64,000 bases of DNA from JAXLYX01 sp046351215 (lineage in GTDB: Bacteria; Myxococcota_A; Polyangia; Polyangiales; Houyiibacteriaceae), in contig JAXLYX010000014.1 in assembly GCA_046351215.1 (NCBI GenBank), positions 1-64,000 of the forward strand, read 5' to 3'. This document shows positions 50,740-59,104 of this stretch, one piece after another (within the stretch, counting starts at the first letter, position 1; every line of letters starts with the position of its first letter). The translations under genes and the position numbers were made by a program. The notes beneath the pieces are model-generated. The model searched no databases and was not told where the DNA came from. It was given only the letters and a program-made list of their open reading frames with translations.

Positions 50740-53007
50740 TCACTCCGCCGCCGGGGCGGTCTGGGCCTGTTGGGTCAGGCGCTGGTAGCAGGCGTGCGAG
50801 GCCTCGATGAAGAGCCCGACCTCGTCGAGCGTGCGGTGCGCGAGCTCCTCGGACGCCGTCGCGTAGCGCTTCTCGTCGTGGAGCTTCTGGTAGTAGATGG
50901 CGAACTTGTTCTTCGCGAACGGGTCGAAGAAGAGCTCGGTGTCGACCAGGTGCTTCTTGAACTGCGCGTAGACGTCGTCGGCGTCGTCGCGCGCCTCGTG
51001 GCCGAGGTGACGCACGAGCGCCTTGGCCGCCGTGGCCATGGCGAGGTAGCCCTTGGTCGCCGCCTCGGCGGGCTTGCCCGCCTCGAGCAGGTCCTGGGCC
51101 TCGAAGAGCTCCTGCGTCGCGGCCTGGAGACCGAACTCGACGAACGGAACGATCTCGCCCGCGCACTCGCCCACGCCGATGTCGCCGATGCCGTACTCGC
51201 GCGGATCGCCCCAGTCGCTGTAGAAGCTGGGGTCCTCCTCGTAGCTCGGCACGCTCTGAACCTGCTTCAGGATCTCGCGGAAATCCTTCTTGCCGACGCG
51301 CGCGATGAAGGCCTGGAAGGACTCGCCGTCCTTCTTGTTCTTCGTGTAGTGCTGCGTGACGAGGTCGACCGCCTTGGGCACGTTCTTCGACGGGATCGCG
51401 CCGACGATGAGGCCGTAGCTCTTCGCGTTCTCGGTCCACTGACCGCCGAGCACGAGGTTGAAGTGCGGGACCTTGCGGCCACCGACCTGGCGCGAGACGC
51501 CGAGGAAGCCGATGTCCGCGACGTGGTGCTGGCCGCAGCTGTTGAAGCAGCCGCTCGTCTTGATGTGGAGGTTCTTCACCGCCGGGTCGAGATCGTCCTC
51601 GAGGACCTTGAGGCGCCGGCGGAGCTCGCCGCCCACGCCGCGCGAGGACGAGATGCCGAGCTTGCAGGTGTCGGTGCCCGGGCAGCTCGTCACGTCCGTG
51701 ATCGTGCTCGCGCCGGTCTCGCCGAGGCCGGCCGACACGAGCTCCTCGTAGAACGCCACGGCGTCCGCGCCGGAGAGCCAGCGGAAGACGAGGTTCTGCT
51801 CGACCGTGAGGCGGACGGAATCGCCCGTGTACTTGCGCTGGAGATCGGCGAGCTTGCGCGACTGCGTCGGCGTGTAGTCGCCGAGGGGCAGCGTGACGGT
51901 CGCGACGTAGTAGCCCTCCTGCGCCTGCGGGCGGAGGTTCCACGACGCCCACTTCTCGAAGCCCGCGGGGAGGCCCGAGGTCGGGAGCGCGCCGGCCGGG
52001 CGGATCGGCTTCTCGTCCTGCTTCGACAGGTCGACGAGGTACGAGGTCCAGCGCTCGTCCTCGCGGAGCTTCTCGCGCTCCTCCTGGACCAGCCGCTTGA
52101 ACTCGTCGATGCCGAGCTTGTCGACGAGGAACTTGATGCGGGCGCGGGCGCGGCTCTGCTTCTCGCCGAGGCGGGCGAAGACGCGGCTCACGGCCTGCGA
52201 GAGCGGGAGGAGCTCCTCCTCCGAGCAGAACTCGGCGAGGACCTTGGCCTCGACCGGCACGGCGCCGAGGCCGCCGCCGACGACGACCTTGAAGCCGCGC
52301 TTCTCGACTCCGTCGACGGTCCGCTTGATCGCGACTGCGCCGAGGTCGTGGAAGGTCACGAGACCGCAGGGATGGTCCTCGCAGCCCGAGAAGGCGATCT
52401 TGAACTTGCGGCCGAAGTCCTGGACGTCCGGATGGCCGAGCAGGAACTCGTACATCGCGTGCGCGTAGGGCGTGACGTCGAAGCTCTGCGTGTTGCACAC
52501 GCCGGCGAACTGGCAGGCCGTGATGTTGCGGACGCTGTTGCCGCAGGCCTCGCGCGTCGTGATGCCGACCGCGGCGAGGCGGCGGAACATGTCCGGGGTG
52601 TCCTCGATGTGGACGAAGTGCAGCTGGATGTCCTGCCGCGTCGTCACGTGGAGGATCGAGTCCGAGTACTCCTCGGCCAGGTCGGCGAGGACGTCGTTCT
52701 GCTCGGCGGTGAGCTTGCCGTAGGGGATCTTGATGCGGACCATGCCCGGGGCGTCCCAACAGGTGTCGGGGCCCTTGGTGAGCGTCGTCGGGAACTCGAG
52801 CTTCTTCTGGCCCGTGCCGTCGTCGCGCAGACCGTTGTCGTAGCGCTGCCCGTACGCACCGCGCCGAAGGCGGGTCTCGGCGAAGATCTTGTCGTCGATC
52901 TTGCCCTGCTTCTTGAGCTCGATCTGCTGCTCGAAGACGTCGACCTCGCGGGCCAGGCCCTCCGGCATGCGGCCCTCGAGCCGCTCCTTCCAGGTGGTCT
53001 CGCTCAT
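50740..53007 (-). CDS. Siroheme sulfite/nitrite reductase (ferredoxin type) with C-terminal HEPN-like extension
   Basis: A 755-aa protein. The two ferrodoxin-like halves and the siroheme/4Fe-4S site are clear: GNSVRNITACQFAG in the first half; the four cluster cysteines in TSCPGTDTC (Cx5C) and SGCFNSCG (Cx3C). It reduces sulfite to sulfide or nitrite to ammonia with six electrons; sequence alone does not separate the two. The last 130 residues are an extra helical domain (EAATKGYLAMATAAKALVRHLG) that looks HEPN-like but lacks a clear RX4-6H, so it is probably structural. Confidence 0.88.
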   Translation of the reverse strand: MSETTWKERLEGRMPEGLAREVDVFEQQIELKKQGKIDDKIFAETRLRRGAYGQRYDNGLRDDGTGQKKLEFPTTLTKGPDTCWDAPGMVRIKIPYGKLTAEQNDVLADLAEEYSDSILHVTTRQDIQLHFVHIEDTPDMFRRLAAVGITTREACGNSVRNITACQFAGVCNTQSFDVTPYAHAMYEFLLGHPDVQDFGRKFKIAFSGCEDHPCGLVTFHDLGAVAIKRTVDGVEKRGFKVVVGGGLGAVPVEAKVLAEFCSEEELLPLSQAVSRVFARLGEKQSRARARIKFLVDKLGIDEFKRLVQEEREKLREDERWTSYLVDLSKQDEKPIRPAGALPTSGLPAGFEKWASWNLRPQAQEGYYVATVTLPLGDYTPTQSRKLADLQRKYTGDSVRLTVEQNLVFRWLSGADAVAFYEELVSAGLGETGASTITDVTSCPGTDTCKLGISSSRGVGGELRRRLKVLEDDLDPAVKNLHIKTSGCFNSCGQHHVADIGFLGVSRQVGGRKVPHFNLVLGGQWTENAKSYGLIVGAIPSKNVPKAVDLVTQHYTKNKKDGESFQAFIARVGKKDFREILKQVQSVPSYEEDPSFYSDWGDPREYGIGDIGVGECAGEIVPFVEFGLQAATQELFEAQDLLEAGKPAEAATKGYLAMATAAKALVRHLGHEARDDADDVYAQFKKHLVDTELFFDPFAKNKFAIYYQKLHDEKRYATASEELAHRTLDEVGLFIEASHACYQRLTQQAQTAPAAE

Positions 53008-53060
53008 GTTCCTCTACCTGCGCCTCTCGTGGCCGGGCGAACCACGCCCGGGATGCGTGG

Positions 53061-53089
53061 AGGTATTCGGCAATTTCCCCAGCGGTCAA
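53061..53089 (-). promoter_or_regulatory. Sigma70-type promoter of the sulfite/nitrite reductase operon
   Basis: On the minus strand, TTGACC (53084-53089), a 17-bp spacer and ATACCT (53061-53066) lie 54 bp upstream of the start codon. Just upstream is an unusually AT-rich stretch (about 53121-53180, containing AATAAGCAAAATAAATG on the minus strand), a possible activator or repressor site. Confidence 0.55.
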
Positions 53090-53268
53090 GTCGAGTTCAG
53101 GGACATCTCCTGTAACCAACTGAAATTGCTCGACATTTATTTTGCTTATTCCCGACTGGCGAACCGTAGAATAGGCCTTTCTTCGGAGCTCGACGCCCCA
53201 ATTCACGAACTCCCTTGCCGGCCCCGCGAACGCTGCTAACTTCCGCTCGCCTTCGGTCGAAGGGCGGT

Positions 53269-53297
53269 TTGACAACCCCGACGTCGTCGGCTAGAAA
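53269..53297 (+). promoter_or_regulatory. Near-consensus sigma70 promoter of the tRNA-Gln/tRNA-Glu unit
   Basis: TTGACA (53269-53274), exactly 17 bp, then TAGAAA (53292-53297), followed by a GC-rich discriminator GCGCCTCCCC. Such discriminators are typical of stringently controlled stable-RNA promoters. Confidence 0.85.
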
Positions 53298-53332
53298 GCG
53301 CCTCCCCGGGGAGTCCTACCCGGGATGCTCAC

Positions 53333-53406
53333 TCGGGGATCGTCTAACGGCAGGACGACGGTTTCTGGTACCGTCTATCTAGGTTCGAATCCTAGTCCCC
53401 GAACCA
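53333..53406 (+). tRNA. tRNA-Gln (anticodon CTG)
   Basis: Acceptor TCGGGGA/TCCCCGA, anticodon stem ACGGT/ACCGT with loop TTCTGGT giving CTG, T-arm CTAGG TTCGAAT CCTAG. CCA is encoded (53404-53406). It reads CAG, the dominant Gln codon at this GC content. Confidence 0.93.
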
Positions 53407-53413
53407 ACTCAAA

Positions 53414-53488
53414 GGCCCCATCGTCTAGCGGTTAGGACATCGGCCTCTCACGCCGGTAACAGGAGTTCGAGTCTCCTTGGGGTCACCA
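53414..53488 (+). tRNA. tRNA-Glu (anticodon CTC)
   Basis: Acceptor GGCCCCA/TGGGGTC, loop CTCTCAC giving CTC, T-arm AGGAG TTCGAGT CTCCT. CCA is encoded (53486-53488). It lies 7 bp after tRNA-Gln and is co-transcribed with it. Confidence 0.93.
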
Positions 53489-53492
53489 TCGG

Positions 53493-53525
53493 AAGCCCGC
53501 CTCGCACGAGGCGGGCTTTCTCTTT
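53493..53525 (+). terminator. Rho-independent terminator of the tRNA unit
   Basis: AAGCCCGCCTCG and CGAGGCGGGCTT form a 12-bp stem followed by TCTCTTTT, 5 bp after tRNA-Glu. Confidence 0.88.
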
Positions 53526-53647
53526 TCCGTCGCCCGCGCTCGGATTCCGGGCCTCCGGCCCCCGGCGGGAGCCACCGATGCGGATGGCCCGCCGCGAGCG
53601 GGACGCCTGCGCTAGGCTTCGGGCGCCGGGAGGAACGAGCCTTGAGC

Positions 53648-54043
53648 ATGCCGAAGACGACCTCGACCGCGACCACCGAGGGCGTGAAGGTCACCGTCGA
53701 GAGCCGCTACGTGGCCGAGCAGTCGCGTCCGCGCGAGGGACGCTACGTCTTCGCCTACCGCGTCCGCATCGAGAACCGCGGCACGGCGACGGTCCAGCTC
53801 CGCTCGCGCCACTGGCTCGTGACCGACGCGTTCGGCGGCGTTCGCGAGGTGAAGGGGCCGGGAGTCGTCGGCGAGCAGCCGGTGCTCGCGCCGGGCGACG
53901 TCTTCGAGTACTCGAGCGGCTCCATGCTGGCGACGCAGCGCGGCACGATGCACGGGAGCTACCAGATGGAGCGCGAGGACGGCACGAGCTTCGACGCGGA
54001 GATCGCGACCTTCCTGCTCGAGATGCCGTACTCGCTCAACTGA
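53648..54043 (+). CDS. apaG: ApaG domain protein
   Basis: A 131-aa protein of the ApaG beta-sandwich family: VTVESRYVAEQSRPREGRY, FAYRVRIENRGTATVQLRSRHW, VVGEQPVLAPGDVFEYSSG and GSYQMEREDG. In enterobacteria ApaG is linked to Co/Mg resistance and Ap4A pathways; its biochemical role is unclear. A TTG at 53642 is 6 nt after GGAGGAAC and is an alternative start two codons upstream. A GCTAGGCT -10-like motif lies at 53611-53618. Confidence 0.93.
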   Translation: MPKTTSTATTEGVKVTVESRYVAEQSRPREGRYVFAYRVRIENRGTATVQLRSRHWLVTDAFGGVREVKGPGVVGEQPVLAPGDVFEYSSGSMLATQRGTMHGSYQMEREDGTSFDAEIATFLLEMPYSLN

Positions 54044-54044
54044 C

Positions 54045-54854
54045 TCAGGTGACCTTCGCCTTGCGGATCATCTTCGCGAAGAGCGCGGGCGACAGGCGCT
54101 TCAGGTACGCGCCGGCGACCTCGAAGCCGCCCACGTAGATCTCGGAGCGATCCTTCGCGATGCCGTCGACGACGAGCTCGGCGCAGCGCTCGGGCGACAT
54201 GCCCTTGTCCGTCGCCTCGTCCATCTTGCCCGCCTTCTGGCCGTCGCCCGTGAGGGCGTTCTTCGAGATGTTCGTACGCACGAAGCCGGGCACGACGAGC
54301 GTGACGCGGATGCCGTCGTCGTGGTGCTCGGCGCGGAGCGAGTCGAAGAAGCCGTGCAGCGCGTGCTTCGAGGCGACGTACGTGCTCCGGAGAGGAGACT
54401 CGACGATTCCCGTGAGGCTCGTCACGACGACGAAGCGGCCGCCCTTGCTCTGCAGCATGATCGGGAGCACGGCCTTCGTGAGCGCGACGACACCGAAGAA
54501 GTTCACCTCGAAGATGCGGCGATCGGTCGCGAGGCTCGTCTCCATCGCACGCGCGCGCTGCGAGATGCCGGCGTTGTGGACGACCACGTCGAAGCGCCCC
54601 ACGCGGCGGACGATGTCGTGCACCTTCGGCTCGAGCGACTCGGGATCGCCGAGGTCGAGCGGGAGGACCTCGACGCCGGCCGCGCCGTGGCAACGGCTCG
54701 CGACGCGCTCGAGCTCGTCCTTCCGACGCGCGGAGAGGACGAGGCGCGCGCCCTCCTTCGCGAACTCGTAGGCCAGCGCCTCGCCGATCCCGGAGGATGC
54801 CCCCGTGATCCAGACCACCTGCTGCTCGAATCGACGTCGGTTCCCCACCGCCAC
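54045..54854 (-). CDS. Short-chain dehydrogenase/reductase
   Basis: A 269-aa classical SDR: TGASSGIGEALAYEFAKEG, NAGIS, catalytic Ser in VVTSLTGIV and YVASKHALHGF. The C-terminal helix region (YLKRLSPALFAKMIRKAK) is typical of the DltE/retinol-dehydrogenase-like group. Membrane association through the C-terminus is possible. The substrate is unknown. It is convergent with apaG, with 1 bp between stops, and divergent from the fatty-acid-hydroxylase-like gene. Confidence 0.9.
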   Translation of the reverse strand: MAVGNRRRFEQQVVWITGASSGIGEALAYEFAKEGARLVLSARRKDELERVASRCHGAAGVEVLPLDLGDPESLEPKVHDIVRRVGRFDVVVHNAGISQRARAMETSLATDRRIFEVNFFGVVALTKAVLPIMLQSKGGRFVVVTSLTGIVESPLRSTYVASKHALHGFFDSLRAEHHDDGIRVTLVVPGFVRTNISKNALTGDGQKAGKMDEATDKGMSPERCAELVVDGIAKDRSEIYVGGFEVAGAYLKRLSPALFAKMIRKAKVT

Positions 54855-54901
54855 CTCCGTTTCGAGCGCATACCACGATTCGCCGGACGGGTCGCGCCTC
54901 C

Positions 54902-54909
54902 GCTAGAAT
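54902..54909 (+). promoter_or_regulatory. GCTAGAAT -10-like element, leaderless start
   Basis: The element ends 6 nt before the ATG at 54916, the same spacing as at 21173-21180. A start site at the A of the ATG is predicted. Confidence 0.5.
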
Positions 54910-54915
54910 CGGCCC

Positions 54916-55695
54916 ATGCACGGTCTCCTCGAAGCCTACGACGACCCCCGGTTCCTCTGGTTCGGCATCGGGACGAACGTCGTCAGCATGGCCGCGTTCC
55001 TGCTCTTCGCGGTGCCCATGAGCCTCGTCGCTTGGAGGGAGCCGGCGTGGGCGAAGCCCTACCGGATCCAGAGCCGGAGGCCGCGTGCGCAGGACCTCGT
55101 CGGACCGTCCGTGCGTTACTGGCTCCTCAACAACGCGATCCTCTTCGTCACGGTGATCGCGCTCTGGCCCGTGCTGCGCCACGCGCGCATCCACCTCGGC
55201 CCCCTCCCGCCCTGGTGGGTGATCCTCGGTCAGATCGTCTTCTTCGCGTACCTCGACGACTTCCTCTTCTACTGGACCCACCGCACGCTCCACGAGAACA
55301 CCTTCCTCTGGAAGCGCGTGCACTCGATCCACCACCGCATCCACACGCCGTGGGCGATCACCGGGCACTACATGCACCCGCTCGAATTCCTCGTCACCGC
55401 GGGCCTGATGCTGATCGGTCCGGTGCTCGTCGGGGCACACGTGGCGACGCTCTACCTCTGGGTGATCGTCCGTCAGTGGGAGGCCGCGGAGGGCCACTCG
55501 GGCTACGACTTCCCCCTGAGCCCCACGCACCTCTTCCCCGGCTCGGACGGTGCGCTCCACCACGACTTCCACCACGCGAAGGTGAAGGGCAACTACGCCG
55601 GCTTCTTCGCGTACGTGGATCGGCTCTTCGGCACGTTCGCGCGCGACTACGCCGAGGCGCGGATCGCCTGGAAGAACCGCGATCGTTCTTCCTGA
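54916..55695 (+). CDS. Sterol desaturase / fatty acid hydroxylase superfamily membrane protein
   Basis: A 259-aa integral membrane diiron protein. Several helices alternate with the histidine clusters that bind iron: DFLFYWTHRTLHE (HxxxH), HSIHHRIHTP (HxxHH) and the C-terminal HHDFHHAKVKGNYAGFF. It would hydroxylate or desaturate a lipid using O2. All clusters are intact. It lies divergently from an SDR, a common partner in lipid modification. No ribosome site; a -10-like element is 6 nt upstream. Confidence 0.92.
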   Translation: MHGLLEAYDDPRFLWFGIGTNVVSMAAFLLFAVPMSLVAWREPAWAKPYRIQSRRPRAQDLVGPSVRYWLLNNAILFVTVIALWPVLRHARIHLGPLPPWWVILGQIVFFAYLDDFLFYWTHRTLHENTFLWKRVHSIHHRIHTPWAITGHYMHPLEFLVTAGLMLIGPVLVGAHVATLYLWVIVRQWEAAEGHSGYDFPLSPTHLFPGSDGALHHDFHHAKVKGNYAGFFAYVDRLFGTFARDYAEARIAWKNRDRSS

Positions 55696-55708
55696 GGGGC
55701 CGAGCCTC

Positions 55709-56104
55709 TCAGCGCGAGGTCGAGCGGGCCTTCAGCTTGCGCACCACCGGGACGTCGGCCGGCGGGAGCTCGTACCGGTCGAGCTCCTCCGGGAGGACCC
55801 AGACGTGGTCGGCCACGCCGAGGTGCTTCACCTCGCCGGAGACGAGCTCGCAGTCGTAGAAGAGCAAGAGGACGTCCTTCGTGCCGTAGCGATGGAACGT
55901 GACGTCGAGGATGTCGATCACGCGGACCTCGACGTCGCATTCCTCGCGGCACTCGCGGACGACGGCGGCCTCGGGCGCCTCCCCCGGCTCGAGCTTCCCC
56001 CCGGGGAATTCCCAGAGGTCGGCCAGGTGGGAGCCCTTCATGCGCCGGGTCAGGAGGACCTTCCCCTCCCGGACGACGACGGCCGCCGCGACGAGCGTCG
56101 TCAA
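55709..56104 (-). CDS. Nudix hydrolase, MutT-like (8-oxo-dGTP diphosphatase type)
   Basis: A 131-aa protein. The Nudix box is complete: GGKLEPGEAPEAAVVRECREE. Short MutT-like size and the flanking LWEFPGGK suggest nucleotide-pool cleaning or a related pyrophosphohydrolase activity. The ATG is 4 bp after the stop of the TolC-like gene, so the two are co-transcribed. Confidence 0.9.
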   Translation of the reverse strand: MTTLVAAAVVVREGKVLLTRRMKGSHLADLWEFPGGKLEPGEAPEAAVVRECREECDVEVRVIDILDVTFHRYGTKDVLLLFYDCELVSGEVKHLGVADHVWVLPEELDRYELPPADVPVVRKLKARSTSR

Positions 56105-56108
56105 GCGC

Positions 56109-57650
56109 TCAGTCCTCCATCTCGGGCGCGTAGTCGCCGACGGCGCGGGCGAGGCCGGCGCGGGCGAGGCGCATCGCGATCGACGCGTCGAGGAGCTGCA
56201 GACGCGCGTTCGTGAGCGCGCGGAACGCGTCGACGACCTCGGTGGTCACGACGGTGCCCTGCTGCAGCTGCTCGAAGCGCGCACGGTAGGTCTCGTTCGA
56301 GGCGCGGAGCTCGGCGCGGGCGGCGGTGATCGCCTCGCGCGAAGCGACGAAGCCGTTGTAGGCCTGGGCGACCTCGACCCGCACTCCGTCGACGAGGGCC
56401 GCGTGCTCGGCCTCGAGGCGATCGCGCTCGGCCTGCTCGCGGTGCATGAGGGCGCGGTTCGCCATGAGATCGTTCGGCGACCAGGTGAGGACGGCGTTGA
56501 GGTCCCAGGTCGTCCGGAACTCGCGCGTCTGCGGGAAGATGCGGGTGTTCGGGTTCGCGTACATCACGTTGGCGGCGACCGAGAACACGGGGTACCGACC
56601 GCCTTGCGCGGCCTTGATGCGCTCGAGCTGCGCCGAGTACAGCGAGCGGAGACCGGCGAGCTCCGAGCGGCGATCGATCGCGCGCTGCTCGAGCTGGTCG
56701 AGGGAGCCGCCGGCGTCCGGCACTTCCTGCATGACGTCCTCGCCCACGGTGATCGTCGGGAACGGCCCCTCCTCGCCCGCGAGGAAGACCTGGAGCATGC
56801 GGAGCGAGGTCTCGCGCTGCGTGCGCGCCCGCACGACGCCGACGTCGGCGGCCGAGGCGACGGCCTCGATGCGGTAGAGGTCCGCGTCCGAAGCCACGCC
56901 GGCCTCGCGGAGCGCCTGCATGCGCTCGAGCTGGGCCCGCGTCGCCTCGACCGTGATCTCGGCGATGCGCTCGGCGCCGACGGCGCGGACGTAGGTGTAG
57001 TAGAGCGTGCGCGCCTGCATCTCGACGGTCTGCTGCTCCGTCGCGAGCTGCAAGCGGGTCGCCTCGCTCACGTGGCCCGCGGCGCGGTACTGGGGAAGCA
57101 CCTGGAAGAAGATCGCCGACACCGGGTACGTGAGGTTCACGTCGAAGCTGTACTGCGACCGGTAGTACGGGAAGGTCGAATTGAAGAAGGCGCTGAAGAA
57201 CTGGCCGAGATCCGGATTGATGGCGGTGATCGACCCGATGATGTTGTCGATCTGCATCTGGCTCATGCCCTGCGTCAGGCCGCCGTTGAGGTTCGGCTGC
57301 GTGTAGGTCGCGCGCGCGCTGCCCTGAAGGCGCGGGTAGAGGTTCACGCGGACCTGCGCCTCGATGGCCTCCGTGCCCCGGAGCGAAGCCCGGGCCCGGG
57401 CCATCGACGGCGAGCTCTCGATCGCCATGGCGGCCGCGCGATCGGCCGTCATGCCGTCCGAGTGGATGAGATCGCGGAAATCCACGGTCTCGTCCGGATT
57501 CGCGGGGGGCGGCGGGAGGGCCGCGACCTGGCGGCCCACGGTGTCCGGCCGGAGGTTCGGCGGCGGGGCGGCCGTCTGGGCTCGAGCCTCGGTCGCGCCC
57601 AGGGAGAGCGCGGCGGCGAACAGGGGAAGAGCGATCCGGGAGCGGGTCAT
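56109..57650 (-). CDS. TolC family outer-membrane efflux protein
   Basis: A 513-aa exported protein; start at MTRSRIALP with GAGGAG upstream. A signal peptide ends near ATEARA. Two outer-membrane efflux protein repeats follow, each a long helical hairpin with beta segments (for example ARASLRGTEAIEAQVRVNLYPRLQGSA in pieces, and SVAANVMYANPNTRIF). It would form the outer-membrane channel of a tripartite efflux or type I secretion system. No pump or adaptor is adjacent; the downstream gene is a Nudix hydrolase. Confidence 0.85.
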   Translation of the reverse strand: MTRSRIALPLFAAALSLGATEARAQTAAPPPNLRPDTVGRQVAALPPPPANPDETVDFRDLIHSDGMTADRAAAMAIESSPSMARARASLRGTEAIEAQVRVNLYPRLQGSARATYTQPNLNGGLTQGMSQMQIDNIIGSITAINPDLGQFFSAFFNSTFPYYRSQYSFDVNLTYPVSAIFFQVLPQYRAAGHVSEATRLQLATEQQTVEMQARTLYYTYVRAVGAERIAEITVEATRAQLERMQALREAGVASDADLYRIEAVASAADVGVVRARTQRETSLRMLQVFLAGEEGPFPTITVGEDVMQEVPDAGGSLDQLEQRAIDRRSELAGLRSLYSAQLERIKAAQGGRYPVFSVAANVMYANPNTRIFPQTREFRTTWDLNAVLTWSPNDLMANRALMHREQAERDRLEAEHAALVDGVRVEVAQAYNGFVASREAITAARAELRASNETYRARFEQLQQGTVVTTEVVDAFRALTNARLQLLDASIAMRLARAGLARAVGDYAPEMED

Positions 57651-57913
57651 CTGGGGCAGTCTCCTCGATGCAGCCGGGGCCATATACCACCCGGTAGGTC
57701 AGACGTCACTTCAAGTCGTTCGAGCCAGGCAGACGTTTCGAAGGGCCGCCGAAAGGCCTCCGCGAAGGGAATGACAACCTGTCAGTCCTCGGGCGGGTGG
57801 AAAGCCGCCCGACGTGCCAGAATGACGACCGTAGCCCCCCACCCGAACCGGAAATTGCTGCTTTCCGGGCTGGCCCGAGCTTTGCTACGTCCCTGGACCA
57901 GGAAGTCCCGTCC

Positions 57914-59104
57914 ATGCGCCCTTCCCTCCCCCTCGCCTTGCTTCTCGCATCGCTCCTCCCGAACGTGGCGTCGGCCCAGACCGATGCCGGCGTCGGGACG
58001 GGCGTCGGCAACATCGTCGCGACGATCACGGCGATCGACACGCCGGACCCGGCGAACAGCCGGGATGCCACGGAAGACATCGCGCACGGCTTCAACGTAT
58101 TCGACTGCGCCGACCAGGACACCGTGCAGGTGACGGTGCGGGTCGCCGCGCAATCGGGCATGGCGCTCCAGGGCCAGCAGTTCGACGTCTGGCGAGGCTC
58201 GACCACCGGCCAGTGCCAGAAGCAGGCCAACCGGTTGATGAACACGGGAAGCTGCACGTACCTCGGCCATTTCTCCGCCGCCGGCTCGAACGGCGCCGTC
58301 GTCGTGATGCCGCTCTCGACCCTCATGGTCGACCGCACCTGCGATCCGAACGCCGCGCCGTCGACCACGGGCCGGGGCTCGGACGGCATCTTCCTCCTGC
58401 AGACGGCGACCACGCAGGATCGCTCGTCCGAGATCACGAACTACGGCATGTTCACGTTCCGCCTCGACACCGGCCGCCCCATGGCGGTCGAGCCGAGCAA
58501 CACGGCGCCGACGGGCGAGGACTCCATCCCGATCACCTGGACTACGCCCAACGGGGACGGCGAGTCGCCCCTGCTCTTCGACGTCTACGCGGTGAAGGGC
58601 GGATGCAGCGCGAGCACGTCGGACGGCGGCTCGAGCGACGCCGGCGTCGACGCCTCGATGGATGCGGCGGTCGACGACGCCGGCACGGGCGACGGCGGCA
58701 CGGGCGACGGCGGCACCGGCCTCGCCACGCTCACGCCGGGCGGGTACCTCCCCACGACCTACGAGGCGATCCCGGAGGGCTGGACGCGTATCGCCCACGA
58801 GATCTCGACCTCGTCCCATTCGCTCGCCCCGGCCTCCTTCGGCCTCGCGATCGGCGAGTCGGCGACGGTCTACATCGTCCCCGTCGATCAGGCCCTGAAC
58901 ACCGGCGCGGTGTCCGCGACGGTCTGCGCGACGCGCATCGAGACGCTCGGGCTCTGCGATCTGTTGAAGGCCAACGGTCAGACGTGCCCCGACAGCGGTT
59001 GCACGATCGCTCCGATCGGCGATGATCGGCGCCCCTTCGTCGCCCTGCTCGTGCCCCTCGCGCTCGTCGCTCTCGCGTTGCGTCGTTCCCGGAGAAACAA
59101 GTGA
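57914..59104 (+). CDS. Secreted protein with Cys-rich body and MYXO-CTERM-like tail
   Basis: A 396-aa protein. The signal peptide ends NVASAQ. The body is beta-rich and unrecognised, with paired cysteines and a low-complexity DGG/DAG linker (about residues 237-275). A C-terminal SGCTIAP segment, hydrophobic helix and RRSRRNK tail look like a MYXO-CTERM sorting signal. Its TGA overlaps the GTG of the next outer-membrane gene. Surface display is likely; function is unknown. Confidence 0.75.
   Translation: MRPSLPLALLLASLLPNVASAQTDAGVGTGVGNIVATITAIDTPDPANSRDATEDIAHGFNVFDCADQDTVQVTVRVAAQSGMALQGQQFDVWRGSTTGQCQKQANRLMNTGSCTYLGHFSAAGSNGAVVVMPLSTLMVDRTCDPNAAPSTTGRGSDGIFLLQTATTQDRSSEITNYGMFTFRLDTGRPMAVEPSNTAPTGEDSIPITWTTPNGDGESPLLFDVYAVKGGCSASTSDGGSSDAGVDASMDAAVDDAGTGDGGTGDGGTGLATLTPGGYLPTTYEAIPEGWTRIAHEISTSSHSLAPASFGLAIGESATVYIVPVDQALNTGAVSATVCATRIETLGLCDLLKANGQTCPDSGCTIAPIGDDRRPFVALLVPLALVALALRRSRRNK

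Larger units (their letters stand above)
53008..53332. other. Divergent regulatory region between reductase and tRNAs
   Basis: These 325 bp hold no gene I can support. They contain the reductase promoter, an AT-rich island unusual for this genome, and the tRNA promoter. An open frame from 53275 leftwards is an upstream extension in a frame that overlaps the reductase and does not look coding. Confidence 0.6.

Noticed and set aside
50732..53275. 847-codon minus-strand frame beginning upstream of the sulfite reductase
   Set aside because: It lies in a different frame from the reductase, whose cysteine motifs are intact. Its first 90 codons cover the promoter and AT-rich island.
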